Origin: Micrococcus sp. 2A
GTDB lineage: Bacteria > Actinomycetota > Actinomycetes > Actinomycetales > Micrococcaceae
DNA length: 64,000 nt
Assembly (NCBI RefSeq): GCF_039519235.1
Contig: NZ_CP154351.1
Location: forward strand, 1,550,001-1,614,000
Direction: 5' to 3'
The notes beneath the pieces were generated by a model. That model made no database searches. It had not been told where the DNA came from and was given only the letters and a program-made list of their open reading frames with translations. Of the stretch, positions 52,946 to 64,000 are shown one piece after another. The position numbers and the translations under genes were made by a program. Each line of letters starts with the position of its first letter. Positions within the stretch are counted from its first letter, which is position 1.

Positions 52946-52946
<1 letters not shown>
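52458..52946 (-). CDS. argR: Arginine repressor
   Basis: A 162-residue regulator with an N-terminal winged helix (about 5-70; SVTQGTLSRDLVDLGAVRVR contains the ARG-box recognition helix) and a C-terminal arginine-binding oligomerisation domain with GTIAGDDTILLI. It is the last gene of argCJBDFR. The start overlaps the argF stop by one base (TGATG), and it should act on the ARG boxes near 50880 and 58480. Confidence 0.93.
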
Positions 52947-55261
<2,315 letters not shown>

Positions 55262-55265
<4 letters not shown>

Positions 55266-56233
55266 GCGTCCTCCTGGCCCGGGGCCGGTGCGTCGTCGTC
55301 GGGGACCACCTGGGTGCCCACGCCCGCCGACGTGAACACCTCCAGCAGCATGGAGTGGGGCCGGCGGCCGTCCACCACGTGGGCGCGCTGCACGCCGGCC
55401 TCCACGGCGTCCAGGCACGCGGCCATCTTCGGGATCATGCCCGAGGCCAGGGAGGGCAGCAGGGCGCGCAGCTGGCCGGCGGTGAGGGAGCTGATGAGGG
55501 ATCCGCGGTCGGGCCAGTCCGCATAGAGTCCCTCGACGTCCGTGAGGAGGACGAGCTTCGTGGCCCCCAGGGCGGCCGCGAGCGCGGCGGCGGCCGTGTC
55601 GGCGTTGACGTTGAGCACGTGGCCGGTGGGGTCGCCGTCCGGCCCGATCTCGGGGGCGACGGAGGAGACGACGGGGATGCGCCCAGCGTCGATCACGTCC
55701 CGGATGGCGGCGGGGTTCACCCCCGTCACCTCGCCCACCAGCCCGAGGTCCACCTCGACGCCGTCCACGACGGCGCCGGTCCGGCGGGCGCGGAACAGGC
55801 CGGCGTCCTCCCCCGAGGACCCCACCGCGTACGGCCCGTGCGAGTTGATCAGTCCCACGAGCTCGCGGCCGACCTGGCCGGTGAGGACCATGCGCACCAC
55901 CTCCATGGCCTCCGGCGTGGTGACGCGCAGTCCGCCCCGGAACTCGGAGGAGATCCCGAGGCGGTCGAGCATCGCGTTGATCTGCGGACCGCCTCCGTGC
56001 ACCACCACGGGGTGCACACCCACGTGGTGCAGGAACACCACGTCCTCGGCGAACGCCGCCCGCAGCTCCTCCGAGACCATGGCGTTGCCGCCGTACTTGA
56101 TGACCATGGTGGTGCCGGCGAAGCGGCGGATCCACGGGAGCGCCTCCACGAGGACCTCGGCCTTCGAGGCGGCCTGCTCGAGGCGGTCCGCCGTGGAGAG
56201 CACGGGCGGGGCGGCGGTGGGGTTCTCGCTCAT
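55262..56233 (-). CDS. argB: Acetylglutamate kinase
   Basis: It phosphorylates N-acetylglutamate, the usual feedback point of the pathway. With ATG 56233 (GAGGAG 7 nt upstream) it has 323 residues. The [11 protein letters not shown] and VHGGGPQIN motifs are present. It overlaps argD and lies 11 nt after argJ. Confidence 0.94.
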
Positions 56234-56244
56234 GTCGGGTCTCC

Positions 56245-57405
56245 TCACGTGGAGTAGGCGGAGTTCTCGTGCACGTAGTCGTGGGTGAGGTCATTGGTCC
56301 ACACGGTGGCCTCCGCGGAGCCGGCGTGCAGGTCGATCTCCACGCGCACCTCCCGGGCGCCCAGGTCCACGAGGGAACGGTCCTCCCCCACGCCGGAGGC
56401 GCGGCACACCTGCACGCCGTTGAAGGAGACGTCCAGGGCGTCCGCGTCGAAGGGCGCGAGGGCCTCCGGCACGGTGCCGACGGCCGAGATGACGCGTCCC
56501 CAGTTCGGGTCCTGGCCGAACACGGCGGCCTTGAAGAGGTTGGACCGGGAGACCGCGCGGGCCACCGCCTCGGCGGCCGCTTCGGTGCTCGCTCCCACCA
56601 CGCGGATCGCGATCTCGTGCGACGCGCCCTCGGCGTCGCCGATGAGCTGGCGGGCGAGGTCCGCGCACACCCCGCGCAGCAGCTCGGTGAACTCGCCCGG
56701 ATCCGGCGTGGCGCCCGAGGCGCCGGAGGACAGCAGCACCACGGTGTCGTTCGTGGACATGCAGCCGTCGGAGTCGGCGCGGTCGAACGTGGTGCGCACG
56801 GCCTCCCGCAGCGCGGCGTCGAGCACGGCGGAGGGCAGCAGCGCATCCGTGGTGAGGACGCACAGCATGGTCGCCAGTCCGGGCGCGAGCATGCCGGCGC
56901 CCTTGGCCATGCCGCCGATGACGTGGCCCTCGCCCGTCGCCAGCGCCTGCTTGGGCACGGTGTCCGTCGTCATGATCGCGACGGCGGCGTCCCCGCCGCC
57001 GTCGGCGGAGAGCGAGCCCGCCGCCGCAGAGACGCCCTCGAGCAGGAGCGGCATCGCGAGGCGCTCGCCGATCAGACCCGTGGAGCAGACCACGACGTCG
57101 GCGGGGTCCACGGACAGGGCCGCTGCCGTGTGCTCCACCGTGCGCCGGGCGTCCTCGAGGCCGGCCGCGCCCGTGGCCGCGTTGGCCCCGCCCGAGTTGA
57201 GCACGACGGCGGCGGCGCGCCCGTCCGCGAGCGCCGCGCGGGAGAGGCGCACGGGGGCGGCCGCCACGCGGTTCGTCGTGAACACGCCGGCGGCGGCGTG
57301 CTGCGGCCCGTCGTTCACGACGACGGCGACGTCCGGCCTCCCCGACGGCTTGAGCCCGGCCGTGACGCCGGACGCGCGGAACCCCTGTGCTGCGGTGACG
57401 CTCAC
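56245..57405 (-). CDS. argJ: Glutamate N-acetyltransferase (ornithine acetyltransferase)
   Basis: The acetyl-recycling enzyme of 386 residues. It cleaves itself at the Ala-Thr bond in [14 protein letters not shown], with Thr179 as the nucleophile. Its presence means a cyclic acetyl route; argA is not needed for turnover. GTG 57405 overlaps the argC stop (GTGA). Confidence 0.95.
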   Translation of the reverse strand: MSVTAAQGFRASGVTAGLKPSGRPDVAVVVNDGPQHAAAGVFTTNRVAAAPVRLSRAALADGRAAAVVLNSGGANAATGAAGLEDARRTVEHTAAALSVDPADVVVCSTGLIGERLAMPLLLEGVSAAAGSLSADGGGDAAVAIMTTDTVPKQALATGEGHVIGGMAKGAGMLAPGLATMLCVLTTDALLPSAVLDAALREAVRTTFDRADSDGCMSTNDTVVLLSSGASGATPDPGEFTELLRGVCADLARQLIGDAEGASHEIAIRVVGASTEAAAEAVARAVSRSNLFKAAVFGQDPNWGRVISAVGTVPEALAPFDADALDVSFNGVQVCRASGVGEDRSLVDLGAREVRVEIDLHAGSAEATVWTNDLTHDYVHENSAYST

Positions 57406-58442
57406 GGCGCGACCCCCTGGTGCTCGAGCCCGGTCTGCTCCGGCAGTCCCAGGGCGATGTTCATGGACTGCACGGCGCCGCCGGCCGTGCCCTTGGTGAG
57501 GTTGTCGAGGGCGGCGGTGACGATCACGCGCCCGGCGCGCCCGTCCACGGCCAGCTGCAGCTGCACGTGGTTGGAGCCCAGCACGGCCTTGGTGGCCGGC
57601 CACTGCCCCTGGGGAAGCACGTGGACGAAGCGCTCGCCCGCGTAGGCGGCCTCCCACGCCGCGCGCACCGCGTCCGGCGCGACCCCGGGGCGCAGGCGCG
57701 CGGTCGCCGTCGCGAGGATGCCGCGGGGCATGGGGGCGAGGGTCGGCGTGAAGCTGATCTGCACGCGCTCCCCGGCCGCCTGGGACAGGCCCTGCTCGAT
57801 CTCGGGGGTGTGCCGGTGCCCGCCGCCCACGCCGTAGGGGCTCATGCCTCCCATGACCTCGGAGCCGAGCAGGTGCGGCTTGGCGGCCTTGCCCGCGCCC
57901 GAGGTGCCGGACGCGGCCACGATCACGACGTCGGAGGTCTCGAGCAGGCCCGCCGCGAACCCGGGGGCCAGGGCCAGGATCGACGTCGTGGGATAGCACC
58001 CGGGGACGGCGATGCGGCGGGCGCCGGCCAGCCTCGCGCGCTGGCCCGGCAACTCGGGCAGGCCGTAGGGCCACGTGCCCGCGTGCTCAGATCCGTAGAA
58101 GGCCTCCCAGTCCTCGGCGGACTCGAGGCGGTGGTCCGCGCCGGCGTCGATGACGAGCGTGTCCGGGGAGCGCTCCGCGATCTGCGCGGCGAGCGCGCCC
58201 GAGGCGCCGTGGGGCAGGGCGAGGAGGACGACGTCGTGCCCGGCGAGCACGTCCGCGGTGGTCTCCTGCAGCACGCGGTCCGCGAGGGTGTGCAGATGCG
58301 GCTGGAGGGCGCCGAGGCGCTCCCCCGCGTTCGAGTGCGCCGTGATGGCGCCGATGCTGACCTCGGGGTGGTCCGCGAGCAGGCGCAGGGCCTCTCCCCC
58401 GGCATAGCCGCTGGCGCCGGAGACGGCGACGGTGTGAGTCAT
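57402..58442 (-). CDS. argC: N-acetyl-gamma-glutamyl-phosphate reductase
   Basis: It reduces acetylglutamyl phosphate with NADPH. The 346-residue protein has the Rossmann GASGYAGGE (9-17) and the catalytic Cys149 in PGCYPTTS. It is the first gene of argCJBDFR. TAGGGT lies 6 nt before the ATG, so the operon mRNA is likely leaderless, with an ArgR box over the -35 region. Confidence 0.95.
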   Translation of the reverse strand: MTHTVAVSGASGYAGGEALRLLADHPEVSIGAITAHSNAGERLGALQPHLHTLADRVLQETTADVLAGHDVVLLALPHGASGALAAQIAERSPDTLVIDAGADHRLESAEDWEAFYGSEHAGTWPYGLPELPGQRARLAGARRIAVPGCYPTTSILALAPGFAAGLLETSDVVIVAASGTSGAGKAAKPHLLGSEVMGGMSPYGVGGGHRHTPEIEQGLSQAAGERVQISFTPTLAPMPRGILATATARLRPGVAPDAVRAAWEAAYAGERFVHVLPQGQWPATKAVLGSNHVQLQLAVDGRAGRVIVTAALDNLTKGTAGGAVQSMNIALGLPEQTGLEHQGVAP

Positions 58443-58448
58443 GGGCCC

Positions 58449-58497
58449 ACCCTACCTGGTGTATGCGAGATTCGGAATATGTATGCGATCGTACAGT
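58449..58497. promoter_or_regulatory. Divergent argC / quinone oxidoreductase promoters with ArgR box
   Basis: For argC (minus): TTCCGA (58472-58477), 17-nt spacer, TAGGGT (58449-58454). For the oxidoreductase (plus): TACAGT (58492-58497) 7 nt before the ATG. An ARG-box-like CGCATACATATTCC (minus strand, 58474-58487) lies between the two and could act on both. Confidence 0.55.
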
Positions 58498-58504
58498 GGA
58501 CGGC

Positions 58505-59509
58505 ATGAGCCTCGAACACGCCTCCCCCGCCCACCCCTCCACCCACCACGCCGTCGTCGTCGCCTCCGCGGGCGGACCCGAGGCACTGGCGTGGACCGAG
58601 GTCCCCGTGCCGACGCCGGCCGCCGGGCAGGTCCTCGTGCGCACGGCGGCGGCGGGCCTGAACTTCATCGAGACGTACCAGCGCTCCGGCGTGTACGCCG
58701 TGGACGTCCCCTTCACCCCCGGCACCGAGGGTGCGGGCGAGGTCGTGGCCGTGGGCGACGGCGTCGACGGCTCCCTCGTGGGGCGCCGCGTGGCGACGGC
58801 CGCCGGGCACGCCACGTACGCCGAGCACTTCACAGCCCCCGCCGACCAGCTCCTCGACGTGCCGGACGCCATGGACCTGGCCGACGCGGCGGCCCTGCCC
58901 CTGCAGGGCATGACGGCGCACTACCTGTGCCGCTCGACCTTCGAGGTGTCCGAGGGGCAGACGGTGGCGCTCACCGCCGGCGCGGGCGGCGTGGGCCTGC
59001 TCCTGACCCAGCTGGCGTCGGCCCGCGGGGCGCGCGTGATCGCCGCCGCCTCCACCGAGGAGAAGCGCGAGCTCTCGCGGGCCGCCGGGGCACACGCCGC
59101 CGTCGGCTATGCGGAGCTGAGGGACGCGGTCCTCGAGGCCACCGGCGGAGAGGGGGCGCACGTCGTCTACGACGGCGTCGGCCGGGACACCTTCGAGGCC
59201 TCGCTGACGATGCTGCGCGTGCGCGGCCTGCTGGTGCTCTTCGGGGGCGCCTCCGGCCAGGTCCCCCCGTTCGACCTGCAGCGCCTGAACTCCGGCGGCT
59301 CGCTCTACGTGACCCGGCCGTCCCTGGCGGCCTACACACGCACCGCCGAGGAGACCCGGCAGCGCGGCGCAGAGCTCTTCTCCGCGTGGACTCAGGGCTC
59401 CCTCGACGTGCGGATCGGCGCCCGCATCCCGCTCTCCGACGCCGGACGCGCGCACCAGCTGCTCGAGTCCCGCGCGACGACCGGCAAGGTGCTCCTGACG
59501 CTTCCGTGA
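58505..59509 (+). CDS. NADPH:quinone oxidoreductase (zinc-less MDR family)
   Basis: A 334-residue medium-chain dehydrogenase of the quinone-reductase kind. It has NFIETYQRSGVY, GTEGAGEVV and the Rossmann TAGAGGVG (157-164); zinc ligands are absent. Natural substrate unknown. It shares a 62-bp control region with argC. Confidence 0.88.
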   Translation: MSLEHASPAHPSTHHAVVVASAGGPEALAWTEVPVPTPAAGQVLVRTAAAGLNFIETYQRSGVYAVDVPFTPGTEGAGEVVAVGDGVDGSLVGRRVATAAGHATYAEHFTAPADQLLDVPDAMDLADAAALPLQGMTAHYLCRSTFEVSEGQTVALTAGAGGVGLLLTQLASARGARVIAAASTEEKRELSRAAGAHAAVGYAELRDAVLEATGGEGAHVVYDGVGRDTFEASLTMLRVRGLLVLFGGASGQVPPFDLQRLNSGGSLYVTRPSLAAYTRTAEETRQRGAELFSAWTQGSLDVRIGARIPLSDAGRAHQLLESRATTGKVLLTLP

Positions 59510-59705
59510 CCCCGCCGTGACGGTGTCACGACGTCCTCGCGGGGCGGCGCGGAAGAGCCTCCGCCGCCGCCCGGGGAGGGAGGACACCGCGCACGAGTCG
59601 TCAGGTTAACAACAGGTGAACTACACTGGGCTGGTTCGGCGGCCCGTCGTGAATCTCCCGACGCCGCGCCGCCCACCCATCGACTGACCCTTCATCGGAG
59701 GTCCC
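59510..59705 (+). promoter_or_regulatory. Upstream region of the Pls-like gene
   Basis: These 196 bases hold no gene. TACACT (59622-59627) is a -10 candidate that leaves an 80-nt leader; its -35 (near 59598) is poor. A GGAGG ribosome-binding site is just before the ATG at 59706. Confidence 0.35.
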
Positions 59706-62700
59706 ATGACCGAGCCGACCGCCCGCGTCCACCCGCCGCAGCTCCCCGGATCCGACCGCACCCCGCCCCCACGGACCCTCCTCGACCTCTTCGAGGCCAC
59801 GGTGCGTGAGCATCCCGACTCCCCCGCCCTCGACGACGGCCGCGAGCAGCTGACCTACGCGGAGCTGCACGAGCGCGTGCTGGAGTCCGCCCGCTTCCTC
59901 GCGGAGCGCGGCGTGCGACCCGGGGACCGGATCGGCGTGCGGATCGCGTCCGGCACCGTCGGCCTCTACGTCTCCATCCTCGCCGTGCTGGCCGCCGCCG
60001 CCGCCTATGTCCCCGTGGACGCGGACGACCCGGAGGAGCGCGCCCGCCTCGTGTTCGGCGAGGCCCGCGTGGCCGGGATCCTCACGGACGAGCGCGTGCT
60101 GAGCGCCTCCCGCGAGCCCGCCGCCGACGTCGGGACGGGCGAGCCCGTGCGCCCGGGCCTGGGCGACGACGCGTGGATCATCTTCACCTCCGGCTCCACG
60201 GGCACCCCGAAGGGCGTGGCCGTCTCGCACCGCTCCGCCGCCGCATTCGTGGACGCTGAGGCGCGGATCTTCCTCCAGCAGGACCCGCTCGGCCCCGGCG
60301 ACCGCGTGCTGGCGGGGCTCTCCGTGGCCTTCGACGCCTCCTGCGAGGAGATGTGGCTGGCCTGGCGCCACGGCGCATGCCTCGTGCCGGCCCCCCGCGC
60401 CCTCGTGCGCTCGGGCATGGACCTCGGCCCGTGGCTGGCCGAGCGCCGGATCACCGCCGTCTCCACGGTGCCCACCCTCGCCGCGATGTGGCCGACCGAG
60501 GCCATGGACAACGTGCGTCTGCTCATCTTCGGCGGCGAGGCCTGCCCGCCGGAGCTCGCCGCGCGCCTGGCGGTGGAGGGCCGCGAGGTGTGGAACACCT
60601 ACGGCCCCACCGAGGCGACCGTGGTGGCCAGCGCTGCCCCTCTCACGGGCGAGGGGCCCGTGCGCATCGGGCTGCCGCTGGACGGCTGGGACCTCGCCGT
60701 CGTCGATCCCGCCACGGGGGTCCCCGTGGCCGCGGGCGAGACGGGCGAGCTGATCATCGGCGGCGTGGGGCTGGCCCGCTACCTGGATCCCGCGAAGGAC
60801 GCCGAGAAGTACGCCCCCCTGCCCTCGCTGGGCTGGGAGCGCGCCTACCGCTCGGGCGACCTCGTGGTCTTCGACCCCGCGGGCCTGCTGTTCGTGGGCC
60901 GCGCCGACGACCAGGTGAAGCTCGGCGGCCGTCGCATCGAGCTCGGCGAGGTCGACGCCGCCCTCCAGGCACTGCCCGGGGTGCACGGCGGCGCGGCCGC
61001 GGTGCGCTCCACCCCCGCCGGGCACCAGATCCTGGTGGGCTACCTCAAGCCCGGCGGTCCGCTCGAGGACTTCGACCTCGCGGACGCCCGCGAGCGCCTC
61101 ACCGAGGAGCTGCCGGCCGCCCTCGTCCCGCGCCTCGCCCTCGTGGAGTCCCTGCCCACCAAGACCTCCGGCAAGGTGGACCGCCACGCCCTGCCCTGGC
61201 CCCTGCCGGGCGCCGAGGCCGCGGACGAGGGCGCCCCCGAGATCGACGAGTCCACCCCCGCGGGCTGGGTCCTGCGGCAGTGGGCGGACATCCTCGGCCA
61301 GGCCCCCGCCGGGCCGAAGACCGACTTCTTCGCCGCCGGCGGCGGCTCCCTCGCCGCGGCGCAGCTCGTGGCACGCCTGCGCCAGCGCCACCCCGCGGTC
61401 ACGGTACAGGACGTGTACCGCCACTCCAAGGCCGGCGCGCTCGTCGCCGCCGTCGTGGGTGAGGAGGGCGACGCCCCGGGCATCGAGGTGCACGACCGCC
61501 ACGTGGCCCGCACCCGGCACCGCACGCAGTGGGCGCAGACCCTCGTGGGCCTGCCCGTGTTCGTGCTGCCCGCGCTCCGCCTGGGCGTGTGGACGGGCCT
61601 CGTGCTCAACGTCCTCGCCCTGACCGGCCTGGCCCCCGGGCTGCCGACCGTGTCGTGGTGGGTGCTCGGCGTGGCGGCCCTGCTCGTCGTCACCGCGCCG
61701 GGTCGCATGCTCATCGCCGGCCTCGCGGCGCGGCTGCTGCTGCGCGGCGTGGAGCCCGGCTCCTATCCGCGCGGCGGCCGCGTCCACCTGCGCCTGTGGC
61801 TGGCCCAGCACGTCACGGACCTCGTGGACCCGTACTCGCTCGCCGGCGCCGCGTGGGTCCCGGCCTACGCCCGCCTGCTCGGCGCGAAGATCGGCCCGGA
61901 CGTGGACCTGCACTCGGTGCCCCCCGTGACCGGCCTGCTCGAGATCGGCGAGGGCGCGTCCATCGAGCCGGAGGTCGACCTCTCGGGCTACTGGGTGGAC
62001 GGCGACGTCGTCCGGATCGGCCGGATGCACGTGGGCGCCGGCGCCGTGGTCGGCGCCCGCTCGACGCTGATGCCGGGGGCCCGCGTGGGCGCCGGCGCGC
62101 ACGTGGAGGCCGGCTCGACCGTGGCCGGCCGCCTGCGCGGCGGCCAGCGCCACGCCGGATCTCCCGCCGCCAAGGTGGGCAAGGTCAAGGCGGACGGGCC
62201 CAACGTGGCGCCACCCCGGGCCACGGGCTGGCGCATCGCCTCCACCGTGGGCTCCACCGTGCTGGCCCTGCTGCCGCTCGTGGCGGCCGCCGCCGCGCTC
62301 GCCGTGGGCGCGTGGTCCCTGGCGTGGTGGCCGGAGGCGGGCGCCGCGGCCACCCCGCTGGCCGCCGTCGGGCAGACCGCCCTGCGCCTGCTGGCCGCCT
62401 CGCCGCTCATGGCGGCGGTGTGGTTCGGCACGCAGATGCTGCTGGTCCTGCTGACCGTGCGCGTGCTCTCCGTGGGCATCACGGAGGGCCACCACCCCGT
62501 CCGCTCTCGGGTGGGCTGGCAGATCTGGGCCACCGAGCGTGTCCTCGACGCCGCGCGAGACCAGCTCTTCCCCCTCTACGCCTCGCGCTTCACGCCCGTG
62601 TGGCTGCGCTGGCTCGGCGCGGAGATCGGCCGCGACGTGGAGGCCTCCACCGTGGTCCTGCTGCCGAAGTTCACCCGCGTGGGCGACGGCGCGTTCCTCG

Positions 62701-63707
62701 CCGACGACACCATGGTCTCCTCCTACACCCTGCAGGGCGGCTGGATGCACGTGGGCCCGGCGAAGGTGGGCAAGCGCTCCTTCGTGGGCAACTCGGGCAT
62801 GGTCCCGGGCGGGCGCACCCTGCGCCGAGACTCGCTCGTGGCCGTGCTCTCCACGACGCCGGCCAAGACGAAGGCCGGCTCCTCCTGGATGGGCTCCCCG
62901 CCCGTGCGCCTGCGCCGCACCGAGGTCGCCGCGGACGCGGCCCTGACCTACGACCCGCCGGCCCGGCTCAAGGCCGCGCGCACCGCGTGGGAGCTGCTGC
63001 GCGCCATCCCCGTGTGGCTCCACGTCGCCCTCACCATCGCCGTCGGTGCGGCACTCGCCGCGCTGGCCGCCGTCGGGGGCTGGCTCCTGGCCGCCGTGCT
63101 GGGCGGGGTCGTGCTGCTGGCCGCGGGCGCGGTGGCGGCCGGCATCACCGTGCTGGCGAAGAAGCTGTTCGTGGGGCGCATCCGCACCTCGGAGCACCCG
63201 CTGTGGTCCTCGTTCATCTGGCGCAACGAAGTGGCCGACACGTTCACCGAGTTCCTCGCCGCCCCGTGGTTCGCCCGTGCCGCCGCCGGCACGCCCGCAC
63301 TCGTGTGGTTCCTGCGGGCGATGGGCGCGCGGATCGGGCACGGCGCGTGGGTCGAGTCCTACTGGCTGCCCGAGGCCGACCTCGTCACCCTCGGCGACGG
63401 CGCCACCGTGAACCGCGGATGCGTGGTGCAGACGCACCTCTTCCACGACCGCGTCATGGCCCTCGACGAGGTCACCCTGGGCGACGGCGCCACGCTGGGC
63501 CCCAACTCCGTGGTCCTGCCCGCGGCGCGCCTGGGCGCGGGCACCACCGTCGGCGCCGGCTCGCTCGTCATGCGCGGCGAGGACCTGCCCGCCGGCACCT
63601 GGTGGCTCGGCAACCCCGTCGCGCCGTGGCGCATGCCGGACGGACCGGTCGCCGTCGTCGAGCACGGAAGCACCGCCGCCCCCGCCACCACCGCAGAGGA
63701 ATCATGA
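59706..63707 (+). CDS. Membrane nonribosomal peptide synthetase with epsilon-poly-L-lysine synthetase (Pls) architecture
   Basis: A 1,333-residue protein. An adenylation domain (about 25-500) has IIFTSGSTGTPKG (158-170), FDASCEEMW (Asp210, Glu214), YGPTEAT, YRSGDL and the A10 lysine Lys490. A carrier domain follows with phosphopantetheine Ser548 in FFAAGGGSLAA. The rest alternates six hydrophobic segments with three soluble domains (about 690-830, 930-1095, 1165-1320) that carry left-handed beta-helix hexapeptide repeats. This is the layout of Pls/PosA, enzymes that make poly-amino acids without a thioesterase. The product is unknown; epsilon-poly-lysine or a related basic polymer is inference. 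Confidence 0.85.
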   Translation: MTEPTARVHPPQLPGSDRTPPPRTLLDLFEATVREHPDSPALDDGREQLTYAELHERVLESARFLAERGVRPGDRIGVRIASGTVGLYVSILAVLAAAAAYVPVDADDPEERARLVFGEARVAGILTDERVLSASREPAADVGTGEPVRPGLGDDAWIIFTSGSTGTPKGVAVSHRSAAAFVDAEARIFLQQDPLGPGDRVLAGLSVAFDASCEEMWLAWRHGACLVPAPRALVRSGMDLGPWLAERRITAVSTVPTLAAMWPTEAMDNVRLLIFGGEACPPELAARLAVEGREVWNTYGPTEATVVASAAPLTGEGPVRIGLPLDGWDLAVVDPATGVPVAAGETGELIIGGVGLARYLDPAKDAEKYAPLPSLGWERAYRSGDLVVFDPAGLLFVGRADDQVKLGGRRIELGEVDAALQALPGVHGGAAAVRSTPAGHQILVGYLKPGGPLEDFDLADARERLTEELPAALVPRLALVESLPTKTSGKVDRHALPWPLPGAEAADEGAPEIDESTPAGWVLRQWADILGQAPAGPKTDFFAAGGGSLAAAQLVARLRQRHPAVTVQDVYRHSKAGALVAAVVGEEGDAPGIEVHDRHVARTRHRTQWAQTLVGLPVFVLPALRLGVWTGLVLNVLALTGLAPGLPTVSWWVLGVAALLVVTAPGRMLIAGLAARLLLRGVEPGSYPRGGRVHLRLWLAQHVTDLVDPYSLAGAAWVPAYARLLGAKIGPDVDLHSVPPVTGLLEIGEGASIEPEVDLSGYWVDGDVVRIGRMHVGAGAVVGARSTLMPGARVGAGAHVEAGSTVAGRLRGGQRHAGSPAAKVGKVKADGPNVAPPRATGWRIASTVGSTVLALLPLVAAAAALAVGAWSLAWWPEAGAAATPLAAVGQTALRLLAASPLMAAVWFGTQMLLVLLTVRVLSVGITEGHHPVRSRVGWQIWATERVLDAARDQLFPLYASRFTPVWLRWLGAEIGRDVEASTVVLLPKFTRVGDGAFLADDTMVSSYTLQGGWMHVGPAKVGKRSFVGNSGMVPGGRTLRRDSLVAVLSTTPAKTKAGSSWMGSPPVRLRRTEVAADAALTYDPPARLKAARTAWELLRAIPVWLHVALTIAVGAALAALAAVGGWLLAAVLGGVVLLAAGAVAAGITVLAKKLFVGRIRTSEHPLWSSFIWRNEVADTFTEFLAAPWFARAAAGTPALVWFLRAMGARIGHGAWVESYWLPEADLVTLGDGATVNRGCVVQTHLFHDRVMALDEVTLGDGATLGPNSVVLPAARLGAGTTVGAGSLVMRGEDLPAGTWWLGNPVAPWRMPDGPVAVVEHGSTAAPATTAEES

Positions 63708-64000
63708 GCACGGACCCCTACATCCCCGGAGTCGGCACGGACGTGGCGACCATCGAGCACATCGACCTGACGCTCGACGTCCGGCTGGCCGCCAACCGCG
63801 TGGCCGGCGTGGCCGTGCTGCGCGTGCGGCTGCGGCGCCAGACCTCGAGCGTCGAGCTGGACCTGCACCGCCTCGCGGCGCAGTCCGTGACCGGAACGGT
63901 GGACGGGCGCACGCTGAAGGTCCGGCACTCCCAGCCGCGCCGCACGCCGCACCGCCTCGTGGTGCAGCTGGGCGAGAGCCTCCCCGAGGGCGCCCTCGTG
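63704..64000 (+). CDS. M1-family aminopeptidase, N-terminal part (runs off window)
   Basis: The first 99 codons of a gene whose start overlaps the synthetase stop (ATGA, 63704-63707). The sequence around YIPGVGTDVATIEHIDLTLDV and LDLHRL resembles the N-terminal beta domain of M1 zinc aminopeptidases; the HExxH site is outside the window. Known epsilon-poly-lysine producers carry an M1-type polymer-degrading peptidase, so this pairing fits a degradation or self-protection role. The assignment rests on limited sequence. Confidence 0.6.
   Translation, partial: MSTDPYIPGVGTDVATIEHIDLTLDVRLAANRVAGVAVLRVRLRRQTSSVELDLHRLAAQSVTGTVDGRTLKVRHSQPRRTPHRLVVQLGESLPEGALV

Overview
The window comes from a high-GC actinobacterium, most likely Micrococcus or a close relative in the Micrococcaceae. 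The evidence is the 16S rRNA, a secreted resuscitation-promoting factor with a C-terminal LysM domain, mycothiol chemistry (mycothione reductase), class II DAHP synthase, and actinobacterial gene orders such as gcvH-garA-ftsR-DUF151-merR and the ArgC-to-ArgH arginine cluster. Many genes show a TANNNT box followed by 6-7 nt and then the start codon, as expected for leaderless mRNAs.

1-15 kb: metabolic housekeeping. It holds a partial DAHP synthase, a lysophospholipid acyltransferase diverging from an alpha/beta hydrolase, a long-chain acyl-CoA ligase, mycothione reductase, pyruvate carboxylase, then the MerR / bifunctional nuclease / FtsR / GarA / GcvH set, a POT-family peptide transporter and apt. 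15-23 kb: tRNA-Pro, a small lipoprotein, and a der-cmk-tyrA-rluB-parA block (minus strand) that lacks the scpA and scpB genes usually found between parA and rluB. 22-30 kb: a broken dctA-like symporter, then a propionate island (prpE diverging from gntR-prpD-prpB-prpC) with two matching palindromic operator candidates. 30-38 kb: xerD, a NUDIX hydrolase, recN, nadK, tlyA, a HAD phosphatase and a TPR-like protein, tightly overlapped on the minus strand. 38-44 kb: a complete rrn operon on the minus strand (16S-23S-5S, no spacer tRNA) with three tandem promoters and a strong terminator. 44-48 kb: tyrS and a HelD-type helicase. 48-58.4 kb: the whole arginine pathway (argC-J-B-D-F-R and argG-H, minus strand), with rpf inserted between argR and argG on the opposite strand. 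58.5-64 kb: a quinone oxidoreductase, a 1,333-residue membrane NRPS with the architecture of epsilon-poly-L-lysine synthetase (Pls), and the start of an overlapping M1-family aminopeptidase.

The items of most interest are the Pls-like synthetase coupled to an M1 peptidase, the doubly broken dctA, the rearranged parA/xerD neighbourhood lacking scpAB, the rpf gene with an expanded Ala/Glu/Arg repeat linker inside the arginine cluster, and the compact divergent control regions (GntR and ArgR boxes with leaderless promoters). No CRISPR array, prophage or intact insertion sequence was seen.
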